Part shown: positions 24,225-34,043 of the stretch, in pieces
Numbering within the stretch: position 1 is the first letter of the stretch
Layout: the number at the start of each line of letters is the position of its first letter
DNA from: Alphaproteobacteria bacterium
GTDB taxonomy: Bacteria > Pseudomonadota > Alphaproteobacteria > Rhizobiales > Hyphomicrobiaceae
DNA: 42,550 bases
Reading direction: 5' to 3'
NCBI GenBank assembly: GCA_022600345.1
Contig: JAHZKP010000027.1
Location: 1 to 42,550, forward strand
The notes under the pieces: generated by a model
Told to the model about the DNA's origin: nothing
The model's input: only the letters and a program-made list of their open reading frames with translations
The model's database searches: none
Translations under genes and position numbers: made by a program

Positions 24225-27206
24225 ATGAGCAATTCCAGCGCCCACAATGGCAACGAACTGGGGCTGTTGCACCAACGGGTCGTCCAGTCGCCAGTAACCC
24301 CTGCGGATCAAGACAACAACCCCGAGATTGAGCAGCTGATCGAGACCTTGCGCTCATCAACTGCCAACGAAGGCGGCAAGCCTTCCGGCGCGATGCTGCT
24401 GGATTTTCTCGATGAACCAATAATCCGCGAGCTACTGACGGGCGTCTTTGCCGGTTCGATGTACCTTACGGGCCTGATCCGTACCGATCCTCCAAGACTG
24501 CTGCGCATCCTCCAATCCGAGCCCGAATCCTATTTCGCGAACCTGCGCTCAGACCTGGACGCCGAAATTTCGGCCGCTGAGGCAGACGCAGACGCCATGC
24601 GTATCCTCAGGCATTTCAAACAGGAAGTGGCACTCCTGACAGCCCTCGCCGATCTGGGCGGTGTCTGGCCGGTGATGACAGTCACCCAGGTCCTGACGGA
24701 AACGGCCGATGCGGCGCTTGCCGCCGCAATCCGCTTCCTCTTCAACAAGGCCGCCAATAAAGGAGACTGGTTGCCAGACAACTCAGAGCGTCCCGAAGAA
24801 GGATCAGGATACATCGTCCTGGGAATGGGAAAATACGGTGCCGGCGAACTCAACTATTCAAGCGATATTGACCTGATCGTATTTTTCGAACCCCACCAGG
24901 GAAAACTGAAAGCCGGCATCGAGGAACAACCCTTCTTCGTGCGCATCACTCGCGACCTGGTTCGCCTGATGGACGAGCGCACAGCCGATGGCTACGTTTT
25001 CCGCACCGATCTGCGACTACGTCCCGATGCAGGTGCAACATCCTTGGCTATGTCGACGCCCGCCGCCCTCCAGTACTACGAAAGCTTCGGCCAGAACTGG
25101 GAGCGAGCCGCCTTGATAAAAGCCCGTGCTGTGGCCGGCGATATACCGGCGGGAGAAAACATTCTCCACGAGCTTGAGCCGTTTATTTGGCGCCGCTACC
25201 TCGATTTCGCAGCCATCGCCGACGTACACGCGATGAAGCGCCAGGTGCATGCCTTCAAAAAGCTGGGAGGGATCGGTGTTGCCGGCCACAACATCAAGCT
25301 AGGCCGAGGCGGAATTCGCGAGATCGAATTCTTCGTGCAGACGCAGCAATTGATCGCCGGCGGGCGTCAGCGAGCCTTGCGCCTGCGTAAAACACTTCAA
25401 ACCCTGGACGTGCTCGTTGAACGCGAGTGGATCACCCGCGAAACACGCGATGAGCTAGCCGACGCGTATTGCTTCCTGCGCCAACTCGAACACCGCATCC
25501 AGATGGTGGCCGACGAACAGACCCATCAAATACCAGCGGACCCCGATCGCCTTGAACGGTTCGCTCACTTCGCCGGATACGCTGATACGAACCAGTTTTC
25601 CGCAGCCCTTATACCGGTACTGCAGTGCGTTCAAGGACACTACGCCGAACTGTTTGAGGACATGCCCACCCTGGGAGGCCAGGACGTCAACATGGTCTTT
25701 GCCGGTAGCGAGAACGACCCATCGACCATCGAAGCTTTGAGCAACTTGGGATACCAGAAACCAGCCCAGGTGATAGAGACCGTTCGTAGCTGGCATCACG
25801 GCCGATACGCCGCCGTGCGATCAGAGAAGGCGCGCGAACGCTTGACCCACGTCCAGTCTGCTCTGGTCCAGGCGCTGTCGGACACAGCCGATCCCGATGC
25901 CGCAATAGCCGCATTCGACCGTTTCGTGAAGGATCTGCCCGCAGGTGTTCAGCTCTTTTCGCTGTTGCGCGCCAATCCGAAACTGCTGCGGTTGGTGGCC
26001 GACATCATGGGCACAGCCCCAAGGTTGGCCCGCATCCTTTCCCGCCGTGGTCGCCTGCTGGATGCGGTCATCGATCCGCGAACATTCGAGACCCTTCCCA
26101 GCGCCGACGATCTGACTGACGTGATCCGCACAGAACTGGCGCGCGCCGAGGATTTCCAGGAACTTCTCGACCGTGCCCGCATCGTTGGAAGCGAACAGTG
26201 GTTCTTGATCGGGGTGCGTGTGCTTTCCGGTTCGATTGACGCAAGCCGGGCCGGTGAGGCCTATGCGTTAATCGCCGAGGCTCTTTTGTCGACGCTTCTG
26301 CAGGAGGTCGAGAACGAACTGGCCAGCCAGCATGGTAAGGTCCCTGGAGGTTCCGCGGCAATTCTGGCGATGGGCAAACTTGGCAGCCGCGAAATGACCG
26401 CTGGCTCCGACCTCGACTTGATCGTCATCTACGACTACGACACAAGCGCTATTGAGTCCGACGGCAAACGGCCGCTCGCCCCTGCCCAGTACTATGCCCG
26501 GATGACCCAGCGCCTGATAACCGCCATGAGCGCACCCACTGCAGAAGGCCGGCTTTACGAAGTTGATATGCGCCTTCGACCATCAGGCCAGCAGGGCCCG
26601 GTTGCTACCCGCCTTTCCAGCTTCCGCAATTACCAGAAGGACGATGCCTGGACTTGGGAACACCTGGCCCTGACCCGGGCCCGTGTAGTAGCTGGCCCAG
26701 ACCGGCTGCGCGATGACATTCACGCTGCAATCCAGGATGTGTTGGTTCGCCCCCGGGAGCGCAACCAGATCGCGGCAGACGTATTGGATATGCGCAAACG
26801 AATAGCCGCCGAAAAGCCGACCGACAATTTATGGGACATCAAGAATGTGCGCGGCGGGCTGCTGGATTTGGAGTTCATCTCGCAATTCCTGCAACTGATC
26901 CACGCCGCCAGACATCCCGCAGTATTGGTGAAATCCACAATCGGCGCGCTGCGCAAACTGCATGAATCCGGCCTTTTGAGCAACGCCCAGGCTGACGTTT
27001 TGCTGCCCGCAGGCCGCCTCTATTCCGACCTGACCCAGATCATGCGCATTTGCAGCGATGAGGCATTCGATCCTCAAACTGCGCCCCTGGGAATGCGCGA
27101 ACTCATGACCCGCGCTTCGGGTGAAGCAACCTTTGAAGCACTAGAGCAGCAATTGCGCCAGTCAACGACCCAGGTCCTGGAGGTCTTCGAGGAAATCATC
27201 GTTTGA
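24225..27206 (+). CDS. glnE: Bifunctional glutamine synthetase adenylyltransferase/adenylyl-removing enzyme
   Basis: This 993-residue cytoplasmic enzyme adenylylates glutamine synthetase under nitrogen excess and removes AMP under limitation, guided by PII proteins. The N-terminal adenylyl-removase nucleotidyltransferase motif lies at about 200-219 (GMGKYGAGELNYSSDIDLIV). The C-terminal adenylyltransferase motif lies near 715-735 (AMGKLGSREMTAGSDLDLIV). Both have the G-x-x-S-D-x-D metal site. The central helical region contains GGIREIEFFVQTQQL and the C-terminal one RGGLLDLEFISQFLQL. Length is normal. It closes the plus-strand block and converges with the kinase gene on the other strand. Confidence 0.97.
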   Translation: MSNSSAHNGNELGLLHQRVVQSPVTPADQDNNPEIEQLIETLRSSTANEGGKPSGAMLLDFLDEPIIRELLTGVFAGSMYLTGLIRTDPPRLLRILQSEPESYFANLRSDLDAEISAAEADADAMRILRHFKQEVALLTALADLGGVWPVMTVTQVLTETADAALAAAIRFLFNKAANKGDWLPDNSERPEEGSGYIVLGMGKYGAGELNYSSDIDLIVFFEPHQGKLKAGIEEQPFFVRITRDLVRLMDERTADGYVFRTDLRLRPDAGATSLAMSTPAALQYYESFGQNWERAALIKARAVAGDIPAGENILHELEPFIWRRYLDFAAIADVHAMKRQVHAFKKLGGIGVAGHNIKLGRGGIREIEFFVQTQQLIAGGRQRALRLRKTLQTLDVLVEREWITRETRDELADAYCFLRQLEHRIQMVADEQTHQIPADPDRLERFAHFAGYADTNQFSAALIPVLQCVQGHYAELFEDMPTLGGQDVNMVFAGSENDPSTIEALSNLGYQKPAQVIETVRSWHHGRYAAVRSEKARERLTHVQSALVQALSDTADPDAAIAAFDRFVKDLPAGVQLFSLLRANPKLLRLVADIMGTAPRLARILSRRGRLLDAVIDPRTFETLPSADDLTDVIRTELARAEDFQELLDRARIVGSEQWFLIGVRVLSGSIDASRAGEAYALIAEALLSTLLQEVENELASQHGKVPGGSAAILAMGKLGSREMTAGSDLDLIVIYDYDTSAIESDGKRPLAPAQYYARMTQRLITAMSAPTAEGRLYEVDMRLRPSGQQGPVATRLSSFRNYQKDDAWTWEHLALTRARVVAGPDRLRDDIHAAIQDVLVRPRERNQIAADVLDMRKRIAAEKPTDNLWDIKNVRGGLLDLEFISQFLQLIHAARHPAVLVKSTIGALRKLHESGLLSNAQADVLLPAGRLYSDLTQIMRICSDEAFDPQTAPLGMRELMTRASGEATFEALEQQLRQSTTQVLEVFEEIIV

Positions 27207-27289
27207 TTACGCGGCGCCTCGCCTCGCTCTCACACCCAATTCACATAGTTGCCGCCCGATTGTTCTCCGCGGTCAGCAACCAAAGCCCC

Positions 27290-28417
27290 TCACGCCGCCA
27301 TTCCGGTGAAAAAATCCGATTGCACCGCCCGTTCAAGTTGGGCCTCAGCCCGCCAAGTTCCATTGGGCCGCGCGGTGGTCTTCAACGGATGGCCATGCAG
27401 TGAAAGCAACGTGCGCGCAACGCAAAGCGCCAACGACTCTTCAACCTCAGCATCGCGAACCCGATCGACTTTGACTGCAAACGAAATCACATGACCATCG
27501 ACCTGGGCCGCGATCGAAATCTGCGAATTGTATTCTGCCCGGACAATCGCCTCTTGGAACAGGTTGACCAGGATCTGACGGTAGACCCTGCGATCGCCGA
27601 TCAACATCGCGCCCTCGGCCAAATCCTTCGACAGCCATATCCCAGCCTGCGCGGCCTGGAATGCCATTCCAGCCCACGCATCATCAACGATCTCGTCGAA
27701 TGCGAGCGGCTTCCCGCTGCTGCCCTGGTTTCTGGCAGGTTCGGCAAGAGCGGCCGTGAGCGCCAACGTGTCCTCCGTCGACTTCAAAAGCGTCTGCCCA
27801 CATTCCTGGATGTGGCCGGCATAGTTTTGATATTTTTCAGACCCCAACGGCCCGAACATTTCAGCCTTCATTACTTCGGAAAAACCAATCACGGCGTTGA
27901 GTGGCGTGCGCAACTCGTGACTCATGCGGGCCGTCAATTGGGCCAATGCTGCTGCCTGGTGCAATTCTTCTGCAAGATTGGGGGCGTCCCTCACGGCGGT
28001 GGAGCGGACCTCCCGACCCCGGAAAGCCTCATCAGCATGAGCAACAGCCTTGCACTCCGCCCCCCGCCTTGTCACCACCGCCGCTGCGATTGCGTCCTGC
28101 GACGATCCCTCCACCAGCGAAGCAAGCCTGGGATCTTCGCTGCGCTCACGCCACGTCAGACCGGCCACCATCACGGCAAGCCCGGCAAAAACCGGCACAG
28201 CCGAACCTGGCATCGGCCATCCAATTTGGCCTCCAACAGCCGCTGCTGCACAAATCACCGCGCTGATCGGCAGCGCTACCGACGACAGGCGGCGCAGCCC
28301 ACCAAACCCCGCATAGGCCCTGCGCATCCACCCGGCACTGGCGCGATCAAAACGAGCGCCCCGGCGCGTTTCCAACACAAACCTTCCCCGTGACCTGGCG
28401 GACAGCGTCCACTCCAT
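27290..28417 (-). CDS. Histidine kinase-like protein with degenerate ATPase domain
   Basis: This protein of about 375 residues has two hydrophobic segments near the N-terminus (LPISAVICAAAAVGGQIGWP and VPVFAGLAVMVAGLTW). A dimerisation/phosphotransfer domain follows, with His167 in ARMSHELRTPLNAVIGFSEV, then KAEMFGPLGSEKY as in PdhS/DivJ-type kinases. The ATPase region is eroded: the N box reads ILVNLFQEAIVRA (second Asn replaced by Glu), and the DxGxG and GxGLGL motifs are absent. I chose ATG 28417, with a cgggag site 9 nt upstream; ATG 28468 is possible. It may act as a phosphotransferase or scaffold rather than an active kinase. Confidence 0.8.
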   Translation of the reverse strand: MEWTLSARSRGRFVLETRRGARFDRASAGWMRRAYAGFGGLRRLSSVALPISAVICAAAAVGGQIGWPMPGSAVPVFAGLAVMVAGLTWRERSEDPRLASLVEGSSQDAIAAAVVTRRGAECKAVAHADEAFRGREVRSTAVRDAPNLAEELHQAAALAQLTARMSHELRTPLNAVIGFSEVMKAEMFGPLGSEKYQNYAGHIQECGQTLLKSTEDTLALTAALAEPARNQGSSGKPLAFDEIVDDAWAGMAFQAAQAGIWLSKDLAEGAMLIGDRRVYRQILVNLFQEAIVRAEYNSQISIAAQVDGHVISFAVKVDRVRDAEVEESLALCVARTLLSLHGHPLKTTARPNGTWRAEAQLERAVQSDFFTGMAA

Positions 28418-28618
28418 GCCCAATGCTCCCGAATTTTTCTTAAGAACTGCCCCGACAAAACAACTCATTGACGCCCCACGTCAACGAATCGATAACCACC
28501 ATCCTGGGTGCTTCGCCGTGGCCTGTCGAGGAGATTAAATCGTTAGGCTGACGGTTAACCCGACTGAGGCCATGACGCACCACTACCCTGTGAGAAAGGC
28601 GGGTTAGCGCCACACAAC

Positions 28619-31270
28619 TCAATCCTGTAGAATCCGGGAAACAATCTCGCTGATGTCCCGCGAAATCGATGGTGCTGCTGCAAGTCTTTCGAGTGCCCGC
28701 TTGGCTGCGCGCCGGCGTTTGGATTCAAGCGTTCTCCAACTCCGCAAGCCATTCAGCAGGCGGGCTGCGATTTGCGGATTGAACTGGTCGACTTCCAGGA
28801 GCTTGTCGACCACGAACTCATAGCCCTGTCCGTCCGCTCGATTGAATTGAACCGGGTTGCGCATAATGAAGGACCCGATCAGCGCTCTCAGCTTGTTGGG
28901 CGCGGTACGATCGAATTCCTCCAGGGTCATCAGCCGCTCCATCTGGGATATCACGTTGGCTCGGGGCGATTGGGCCTGCGCTGCAAACCAGGTGTCGATC
29001 ACCACGTGGTCGCCGCGCCATCGGTCATAAAAGTCGGCCAGCACTTCTTCGCGTTTCCCAGCGCCGCTTTTTGCCAACAGCGTCATGGCATGTGCGGCTT
29101 CAGTCATGGTCCGGGCCTTGAAGTAATGATCGCCCGCCCGGGTAATGTCCTCTGGCAGTCCCCGCGCCATCAACAGCGTCAATGCAGCGTTGCGAGCTGC
29201 CCGGCGTCCGGCACTTTTGGCATTCGGCGAAAAACGCCCCCGACCGACCAGACTGGAATGCATTTGCGTGAGCTCAACGGCCAGCCTTCGCGCCAGCAGC
29301 GCAGACAACGCTCGATGCGCCGATTGAATATGATCTGGATTGACGTTGCGGCCGATCTCGCGGGCGATATCGTTCTGCGTCGGCAACTGCAAAAGCTCAG
29401 CCCGGAACGCCCAGTCAAGATCATCGTCTTCGATAGCCTTCGACAGAGCCCGTGCCAGCCCCTCGCCCCGGCGCGACGCCCCGCCAGCGGCAATGCTTTC
29501 GACGCGTTTCACAAGCACCCGTGTCGCGTAGGTGTTGGCGGCCTGCCAGCGATTGAATGGATCGCTGTCATTGGCGAGCAGAAAAGCCAGGTCAGCTTCG
29601 CTCATATCGAATTCGAAATTCACCGGCGCGCTGAATCCACGAAGGATCGACGGCACAGGCCGACCGCTAATTCCCTTAAACGAGATCGTCTGCCTCCGCT
29701 TCGTGAGGTGCATGAGCCCGTCTGCGAATTCCGCCCTGTCGTTGGCCTCCAGCGCTACATCATCCCCCTCCCGGCCAACCAGCCCCAGCCGGATAGGAAT
29801 GTGCATCGGTTCCTTCGTGGGTTGCCCGGGGGTCGCTGGTACTGACTGTTCAAACGTCAGGCGTGCAGTTTGCGAGCGGCTGTCGAATTCGAAAGCGACC
29901 TTGACCCTGGGCGTGCCGGCCTGTTCATACCATAGCGCGAACTGCCCCAGGTCGCGGCCCGAAACTTCCGCGAAGCAGGCCAGGAACTCCTCGATGGTCG
30001 AGGCCTCTCCATCATGGCGTTCGAAGTACAGGTCCATTCCCGCCCGGAAGTCTTCCTTGCCAATAATCGTTTGCAGCATCCGAACGATCTCGGCGCCTTT
30101 TTCATAGACGGTCGCGGTGTAAAAATTGTTGATCTCGATATAGCTGCGCGGGCGGACCGGATGCGCCAGCGGTCCGGCGTCTTCGGGAAACTGAACGGCT
30201 CTGAGTTGGCGAACATCGCAGATGCGCTGCACCACGGCAGAGCGCTCATCGCCTGAAAATTCCTGATCGCGAAAGACGGTCAATCCCTCTTTCAAACACA
30301 GTTGGAACCAGTCGCGGCATGTAATCCGGTTGCCCGTCCAGTTATGGAAGTACTCATGCGCCACGACGCTCTCGATGGCCTCATACATCGCATCCGTCGC
30401 GGTATTGGCTGACGCAAGTATCAGCCGGTCATTGAAAATGTTGAGGCCCTTGTTTTCCATCGCCCCCATGTTGAAATCGGAGACGGCAACGATGTTGAAG
30501 ACCTCCAGGTCATACTCGCGCCCGTAGTTGACTTCATCCCACCGCATAGATCGCTTCAGGCAATCCATCGCCCACGCCGCACGCGCTTCCTTGCCATGCT
30601 CGACATAGATGGTCAGTGCCACCTCCCGCCCGCTCATCGTCGTGAATGACGAGGCCATCGACCCCAGGTCGCCACCAACCATCGCGAACAGGTAGCAGGG
30701 CTTGGGGTGCGGATCGACCCAGACCGCATAGTGCCGGCGGCCCCCGGCCAGAGTGCCACGCTCCAGAGGGTTGCCGTTCGCCAGCAGCACCGGCACATCA
30801 TTCCGGTCAGCTTCGATGCGTACTTTGTAGGTCGACAGGATATCCGGCCGGTCGAGAAAATAGGTGATACGTCGGAAACCCTCGGCCTCACATTGCGTAC
30901 AGTAGACCCCCCTCGATCTGTAGATCCCCTGCAGCGCCTTGTTGGCATCCGGATTGACCCGCGTGGTGATCGCTATCTTGAAAGACCCATCCGGCGGTTT
31001 TGAAATCGTAAGCGCTGACTTGGAAACGCTGAACGCCCCTGGGGGGAGTTCCTTGCCATTCAACTTCAGGCTCTCCAAGGCCAGATGCTCGCCTGACAGC
31101 CGCAACGGTCCGGGTTTTCGCTTGTTATTCGGGTTCGGGCGCACTTTCAGCCGTGCCCTGACGATCGTGTTCGTTGGATGCAGCGAGATGTCCAAATCGA
31201 CATGATCGATCAAAAATTCTGGTGGCTGGTATTCCTCAAGGCGGATAGGGCGCGGCGTATCTGTTTTCAT
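28619..31270 (-). CDS. pepN: Aminopeptidase N
   Basis: This 883-residue M1-family zinc aminopeptidase removes N-terminal residues from peptides in the cytoplasm. The substrate-recognition motif GAMENKG lies at 269-275. The zinc site is HEYFH at 305-309, with Glu328 in LKEGLTVFRDQEF as the third ligand. The N-terminal beta domain starts with EYQPPEFLIDHVDLDI. The C-terminal half matches the bacterial PepN helical domain (FNRWQAANTYATRVL, LDWAFRAELLQLPT). I chose ATG 31270, where similarity to the family begins; the upstream extension is Arg/Cys-rich and untypical. Gene and length are intact. Confidence 0.96.
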   Translation of the reverse strand: MKTDTPRPIRLEEYQPPEFLIDHVDLDISLHPTNTIVRARLKVRPNPNNKRKPGPLRLSGEHLALESLKLNGKELPPGAFSVSKSALTISKPPDGSFKIAITTRVNPDANKALQGIYRSRGVYCTQCEAEGFRRITYFLDRPDILSTYKVRIEADRNDVPVLLANGNPLERGTLAGGRRHYAVWVDPHPKPCYLFAMVGGDLGSMASSFTTMSGREVALTIYVEHGKEARAAWAMDCLKRSMRWDEVNYGREYDLEVFNIVAVSDFNMGAMENKGLNIFNDRLILASANTATDAMYEAIESVVAHEYFHNWTGNRITCRDWFQLCLKEGLTVFRDQEFSGDERSAVVQRICDVRQLRAVQFPEDAGPLAHPVRPRSYIEINNFYTATVYEKGAEIVRMLQTIIGKEDFRAGMDLYFERHDGEASTIEEFLACFAEVSGRDLGQFALWYEQAGTPRVKVAFEFDSRSQTARLTFEQSVPATPGQPTKEPMHIPIRLGLVGREGDDVALEANDRAEFADGLMHLTKRRQTISFKGISGRPVPSILRGFSAPVNFEFDMSEADLAFLLANDSDPFNRWQAANTYATRVLVKRVESIAAGGASRRGEGLARALSKAIEDDDLDWAFRAELLQLPTQNDIAREIGRNVNPDHIQSAHRALSALLARRLAVELTQMHSSLVGRGRFSPNAKSAGRRAARNAALTLLMARGLPEDITRAGDHYFKARTMTEAAHAMTLLAKSGAGKREEVLADFYDRWRGDHVVIDTWFAAQAQSPRANVISQMERLMTLEEFDRTAPNKLRALIGSFIMRNPVQFNRADGQGYEFVVDKLLEVDQFNPQIAARLLNGLRSWRTLESKRRRAAKRALERLAAAPSISRDISEIVSRILQD

Positions 31271-31412
31271 TTGGCAGGTCCGTTGCGAATGCCGGGTCGT
31301 CCCTTGGCAGCAGCCGCCAGAGACCAGTCGATCGCACACTAAGGCTAGAAGCCCCCTGCCGTCACGCAATCGTTGTAATCGGGCCAGCCCGCCGACGAAT
31401 TATTTAACCGCC

Positions 31413-31432
31413 GCCTGGCAATTCAGCCAGGC
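31413..31432 (-). terminator. Hairpin downstream of egtD
   Basis: A perfect 7-bp stem, gcctggc (31413-31419) and gccaggc (31426-31432), with a 6-nt loop lies 15 nt beyond the egtD stop on the minus strand. On that strand it is followed by ggcggttaaata, so termination may be moderate. It separates egtBD from pepN. Confidence 0.5.
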
Positions 31433-31446
31433 TTTGACAAGCTCCC

Positions 31447-32427
31447 TTAGCATGCCAACTCGTGGACGCTGAATAGCCCTGCTTCGTCACACCAGACCCG
31501 GGAGGATTCCCATCCAGCTTGCCCTGCGAGCTTCTGGAAACCGGCGACTGTATACTTGTGCGAGTGCTCGGTGTGGACCCGCTCACCGGCTGCAAATGCA
31601 ATAGAGTGCCCCAGCAACCTGACGGTTTGATCGACACGGCTGACAAGAAACATATCGATCCGGCCCAACGCTTCATCGTAGGTCGCCACGTGTTCGAAAT
31701 TCTCGATTACGAAATCGGCGTGCAGCTCACGGTTGGCGCGCGCTAGTACATTCAGATTGAATTGTGCCGTAACCCCATCGTCATCGTTATAGGCGGCCAA
31801 CAAAATCCCAGAGTCTTTTTTCAGGTCGGCCCCGACAATCAACCGGCTCTTCTCTCCAAGGACGCTTTTCATATTGCCCAGTAGGCCAACGGCCTGCTCG
31901 GGGCGAAGATTGCCGATCGTCGAGCCTGGAAAGAACCCCAGTCTGGGAGCGCCTGCGAACTGGTCGGGAAGATCCACAGCGTGGGAAAAGTCACCAACAA
32001 TCGGAACCTGCACCAGATTGGGAAACCTTGATTTCAGCCTCTCGGTGGCTTCATCCAAGGCCGCCTTGCTGATCTCGATCGACACATAACCGGCAATCGC
32101 ATCGAGAGCGGAAAGCAGGATCTCGGTCTTAGTGCTTGATCCGGATCCGAATTCCACCAGCAGGCTGCCAGCCGGCGTCGCCTCGCGAATTTCTCCAGCG
32201 CAGTCTTCCAGGATCTTGGTCTCGGTCCGCGTTGGATAATATTCGTCAAGCTCGGTAATCTGCTCGAACAATTCGCTCCCGCGCGCGTCGTAAAGGAACC
32301 GGCAGGGGATCGATTTCTCATCCGCCGTAAGGCCGCTGACAAGGGCCCGCGCAAATTCAAGGTCGGCCGGCTGCGTGCCGCTTTCAGCCTGCAGCTTCAC
32401 CGCCCTATTTGCTAAATTACTTGACAT
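31447..32427 (-). CDS. egtD: L-histidine N-alpha-methyltransferase EgtD
   Basis: This 326-residue SAM-dependent enzyme trimethylates histidine to hercynine, the first step of ergothioneine synthesis. The family signature FLYDARGSELFEQITELDEY then YPTRTET lies at about 44-70. The SAM-binding motif VEFGSGSSTKTEILL is at 91-105. RLGFFPGSTIGNLRPEQA and GADLKKD follow. The C-terminal SHKYTVAGFQKLAGQAGW motif is typical. ATG 32427 shares one base with the egtB stop, so the two enzymes are coupled. Confidence 0.95.
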   Translation of the reverse strand: MSSNLANRAVKLQAESGTQPADLEFARALVSGLTADEKSIPCRFLYDARGSELFEQITELDEYYPTRTETKILEDCAGEIREATPAGSLLVEFGSGSSTKTEILLSALDAIAGYVSIEISKAALDEATERLKSRFPNLVQVPIVGDFSHAVDLPDQFAGAPRLGFFPGSTIGNLRPEQAVGLLGNMKSVLGEKSRLIVGADLKKDSGILLAAYNDDDGVTAQFNLNVLARANRELHADFVIENFEHVATYDEALGRIDMFLVSRVDQTVRLLGHSIAFAAGERVHTEHSHKYTVAGFQKLAGQAGWESSRVWCDEAGLFSVHELAC

Positions 32428-33737
32428 CAGGCGTCCACCGCGAGCCGCAGCCCCATGAATTGCCAACGTTGGCCAGGATAAAAGAAGTTCCGGTAGCTGC
32501 GCCGGCTGTGGCCATCGGCAGTCGCACACGAGGCCCCGCGCAACACGTGCTGGGAACACATGAACTTGCCGTTGTATTCCCCCACCGCGCCTTCGGGGGG
32601 CGCATATCCCGGATAGGGCAGGTAGGCGCTTGCCGTCCACTCCCAGACATCGCCAAACATCTGACGTGGCCTCATTGCCGAAGCCTCTCCGGCCGGCATC
32701 GGTCGCAGCATTGCACTGCCCGCTGTGTTGCCCTGCACCGGCACATCACCAGCCGCGACTTCCCATTCGAATTCGGTTGGCAGCCGCTTCCCCGCCCAGC
32801 GCGCGAATGCTTCGGCCTCGTAATAGCTGATATGTGAAACCGGAGCGTTTCGATCAACCGGCAACAGCCCGTTAAGCGTCATCTGGCGCCATGCCCCGTC
32901 TGCCTGCTCCCAGTAGAGCGGCGCACTCCAACCTTCGGATTTGACAGCGGCCCAGCCATCAGAAAGCCAGCACAGCGGATCGGCGTAGGCCCCATCCGCC
33001 ATGAACTCCAGCCATTCGCCATTCGTCACGCAGGCATCCGCCAGCTTGAACGGGTGAACAAGAACGTCGTGTCGCGGCCCTTCGTTATCGTAGGAGAACG
33101 ACGAACCATCGGCGCCAACTTGATGGATGCCGCCTGGATATGAAATGAAACGGGTTGTTCGCGCATCGCTGTCTGCGGCAACAGCCACAGGCTTGGCCGC
33201 GGCATAGGACGGGCGAAGCGGTTGGGCGGCAAACAAGGCCAGGATATCGGTTAGGAGCAGCTCTTGATGTTGCTGTTCGTGGTTGATCCCAAGTTCGATC
33301 AAGGCGTCAACCTTCGGCGATATCTCCCCGCTCGTGTCGACCAGTCGCGACAATGCCTCATCGACATAGGCGCGATAATCGCGCACCTCTTGCGCTGATG
33401 GCCGTGTCAGAAATCCTCGCGATGCGCGCGGGTGGCGATCCCCTTGGCTTTCGTAATAGGAATTGAAGCAGTATTCGAAACGGTCCGAAAAGACTTCGTA
33501 CCCGCTCAAGTGCGGTTTCAAAACGAATGCTTCGTAGAACCAGGTCGTGTGCGCCAGATGCCACTTGGTTGGACTGGCATCGTCCATCACCTGAACCATC
33601 TGATCTTCATCGGAGAGTGGCCGGGCCAGATCAGCCGACATGCGCCTGCTGGTGATCAGCCTGTCAATAAGGGCCGTTTTGCGCTGTGCTGTACTCGCCT
33701 CACGGTGACTGCCTGTCTGCCTGGTTATGCTCTGCAC
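32427..33737 (-). CDS. egtB: Ergothioneine sulfoxide synthase EgtB
   Basis: This 436-residue iron enzyme joins hercynine with a cysteine-containing thiol and oxygen to form the sulfoxide intermediate of ergothioneine. The N-terminal DinB-like domain has TKWHLAHTTWFYE (His60/His63) and INHEQQHQELLLTD (His153, His157), which supply the iron ligands. The C-terminal formylglycine-generating-enzyme-like domain has RLPTEFEWEVAAG, MFGDVWEWTASAYLPYPGY and VLRGASCAT. The start is GTG 33737, with ggaaggg 7 nt upstream. It is the first gene of egtBD. Whether it uses gamma-glutamylcysteine or cysteine cannot be read with certainty. No egtA, egtC or egtE homologue is nearby. Confidence 0.94.
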   Translation of the reverse strand: MQSITRQTGSHREASTAQRKTALIDRLITSRRMSADLARPLSDEDQMVQVMDDASPTKWHLAHTTWFYEAFVLKPHLSGYEVFSDRFEYCFNSYYESQGDRHPRASRGFLTRPSAQEVRDYRAYVDEALSRLVDTSGEISPKVDALIELGINHEQQHQELLLTDILALFAAQPLRPSYAAAKPVAVAADSDARTTRFISYPGGIHQVGADGSSFSYDNEGPRHDVLVHPFKLADACVTNGEWLEFMADGAYADPLCWLSDGWAAVKSEGWSAPLYWEQADGAWRQMTLNGLLPVDRNAPVSHISYYEAEAFARWAGKRLPTEFEWEVAAGDVPVQGNTAGSAMLRPMPAGEASAMRPRQMFGDVWEWTASAYLPYPGYAPPEGAVGEYNGKFMCSQHVLRGASCATADGHSRRSYRNFFYPGQRWQFMGLRLAVDA

Positions 33738-34043
33738 GCCTTAACCCTTCCCAACTCGCAAACACCCCAAAAGCCCGGTATCCAGCCGACGGCTAACCAT
33801 CCATACGCTAAACTGCCACGTTCGGTTCCCTGACCGCCTTTCGTTGACGGCCAATCCCTTGCGATCCCAAACCCGGTCTGCGCCCCGCACTTCATTTGCG
33901 AGCCTGCGAATGATGCACAGCGCGCGCGAGGTTAGAACCCATGTTGGGAAAAACTGACGATCACAATGGTTTGAGGTCGACGTATGGACCCCGACCAGCC
34001 TCCCCAATAGGCAGGTGACCGAAAAAACTCGCGGGACGACTGT
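33738..34043 (-). other. Gene-free stretch upstream of egtB
   Basis: These 306 bp lie between the start of egtB and the end of the transferase gene, both on the minus strand. They should contain the egtBD promoter. I see no convincing gene, repeat or strong terminator. An 88-codon minus-strand frame here has no family resemblance. Confidence 0.6.

Noticed and set aside
27491-28393. 300-codon plus-strand frame opposite the degenerate kinase gene
   Set aside because: The minus-strand frame has a clear H box and membrane helices; the plus frame has no recognisable feature.
28535-28560. TTAA and GGTTAACC motifs upstream of the degenerate kinase gene as CtrA sites
   Set aside because: The spacing between half sites is 8 bp or more, not 7, and a single palindrome is weak evidence.
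28772-29845. 357-codon plus-strand frame inside pepN
   Set aside because: pepN is intact and recognisable; the antisense frame has no domain.
33741-34007. 88-codon minus-strand frame upstream of egtB
   Set aside because: It occupies the probable promoter region, with no ribosome site and no resemblance to a family.
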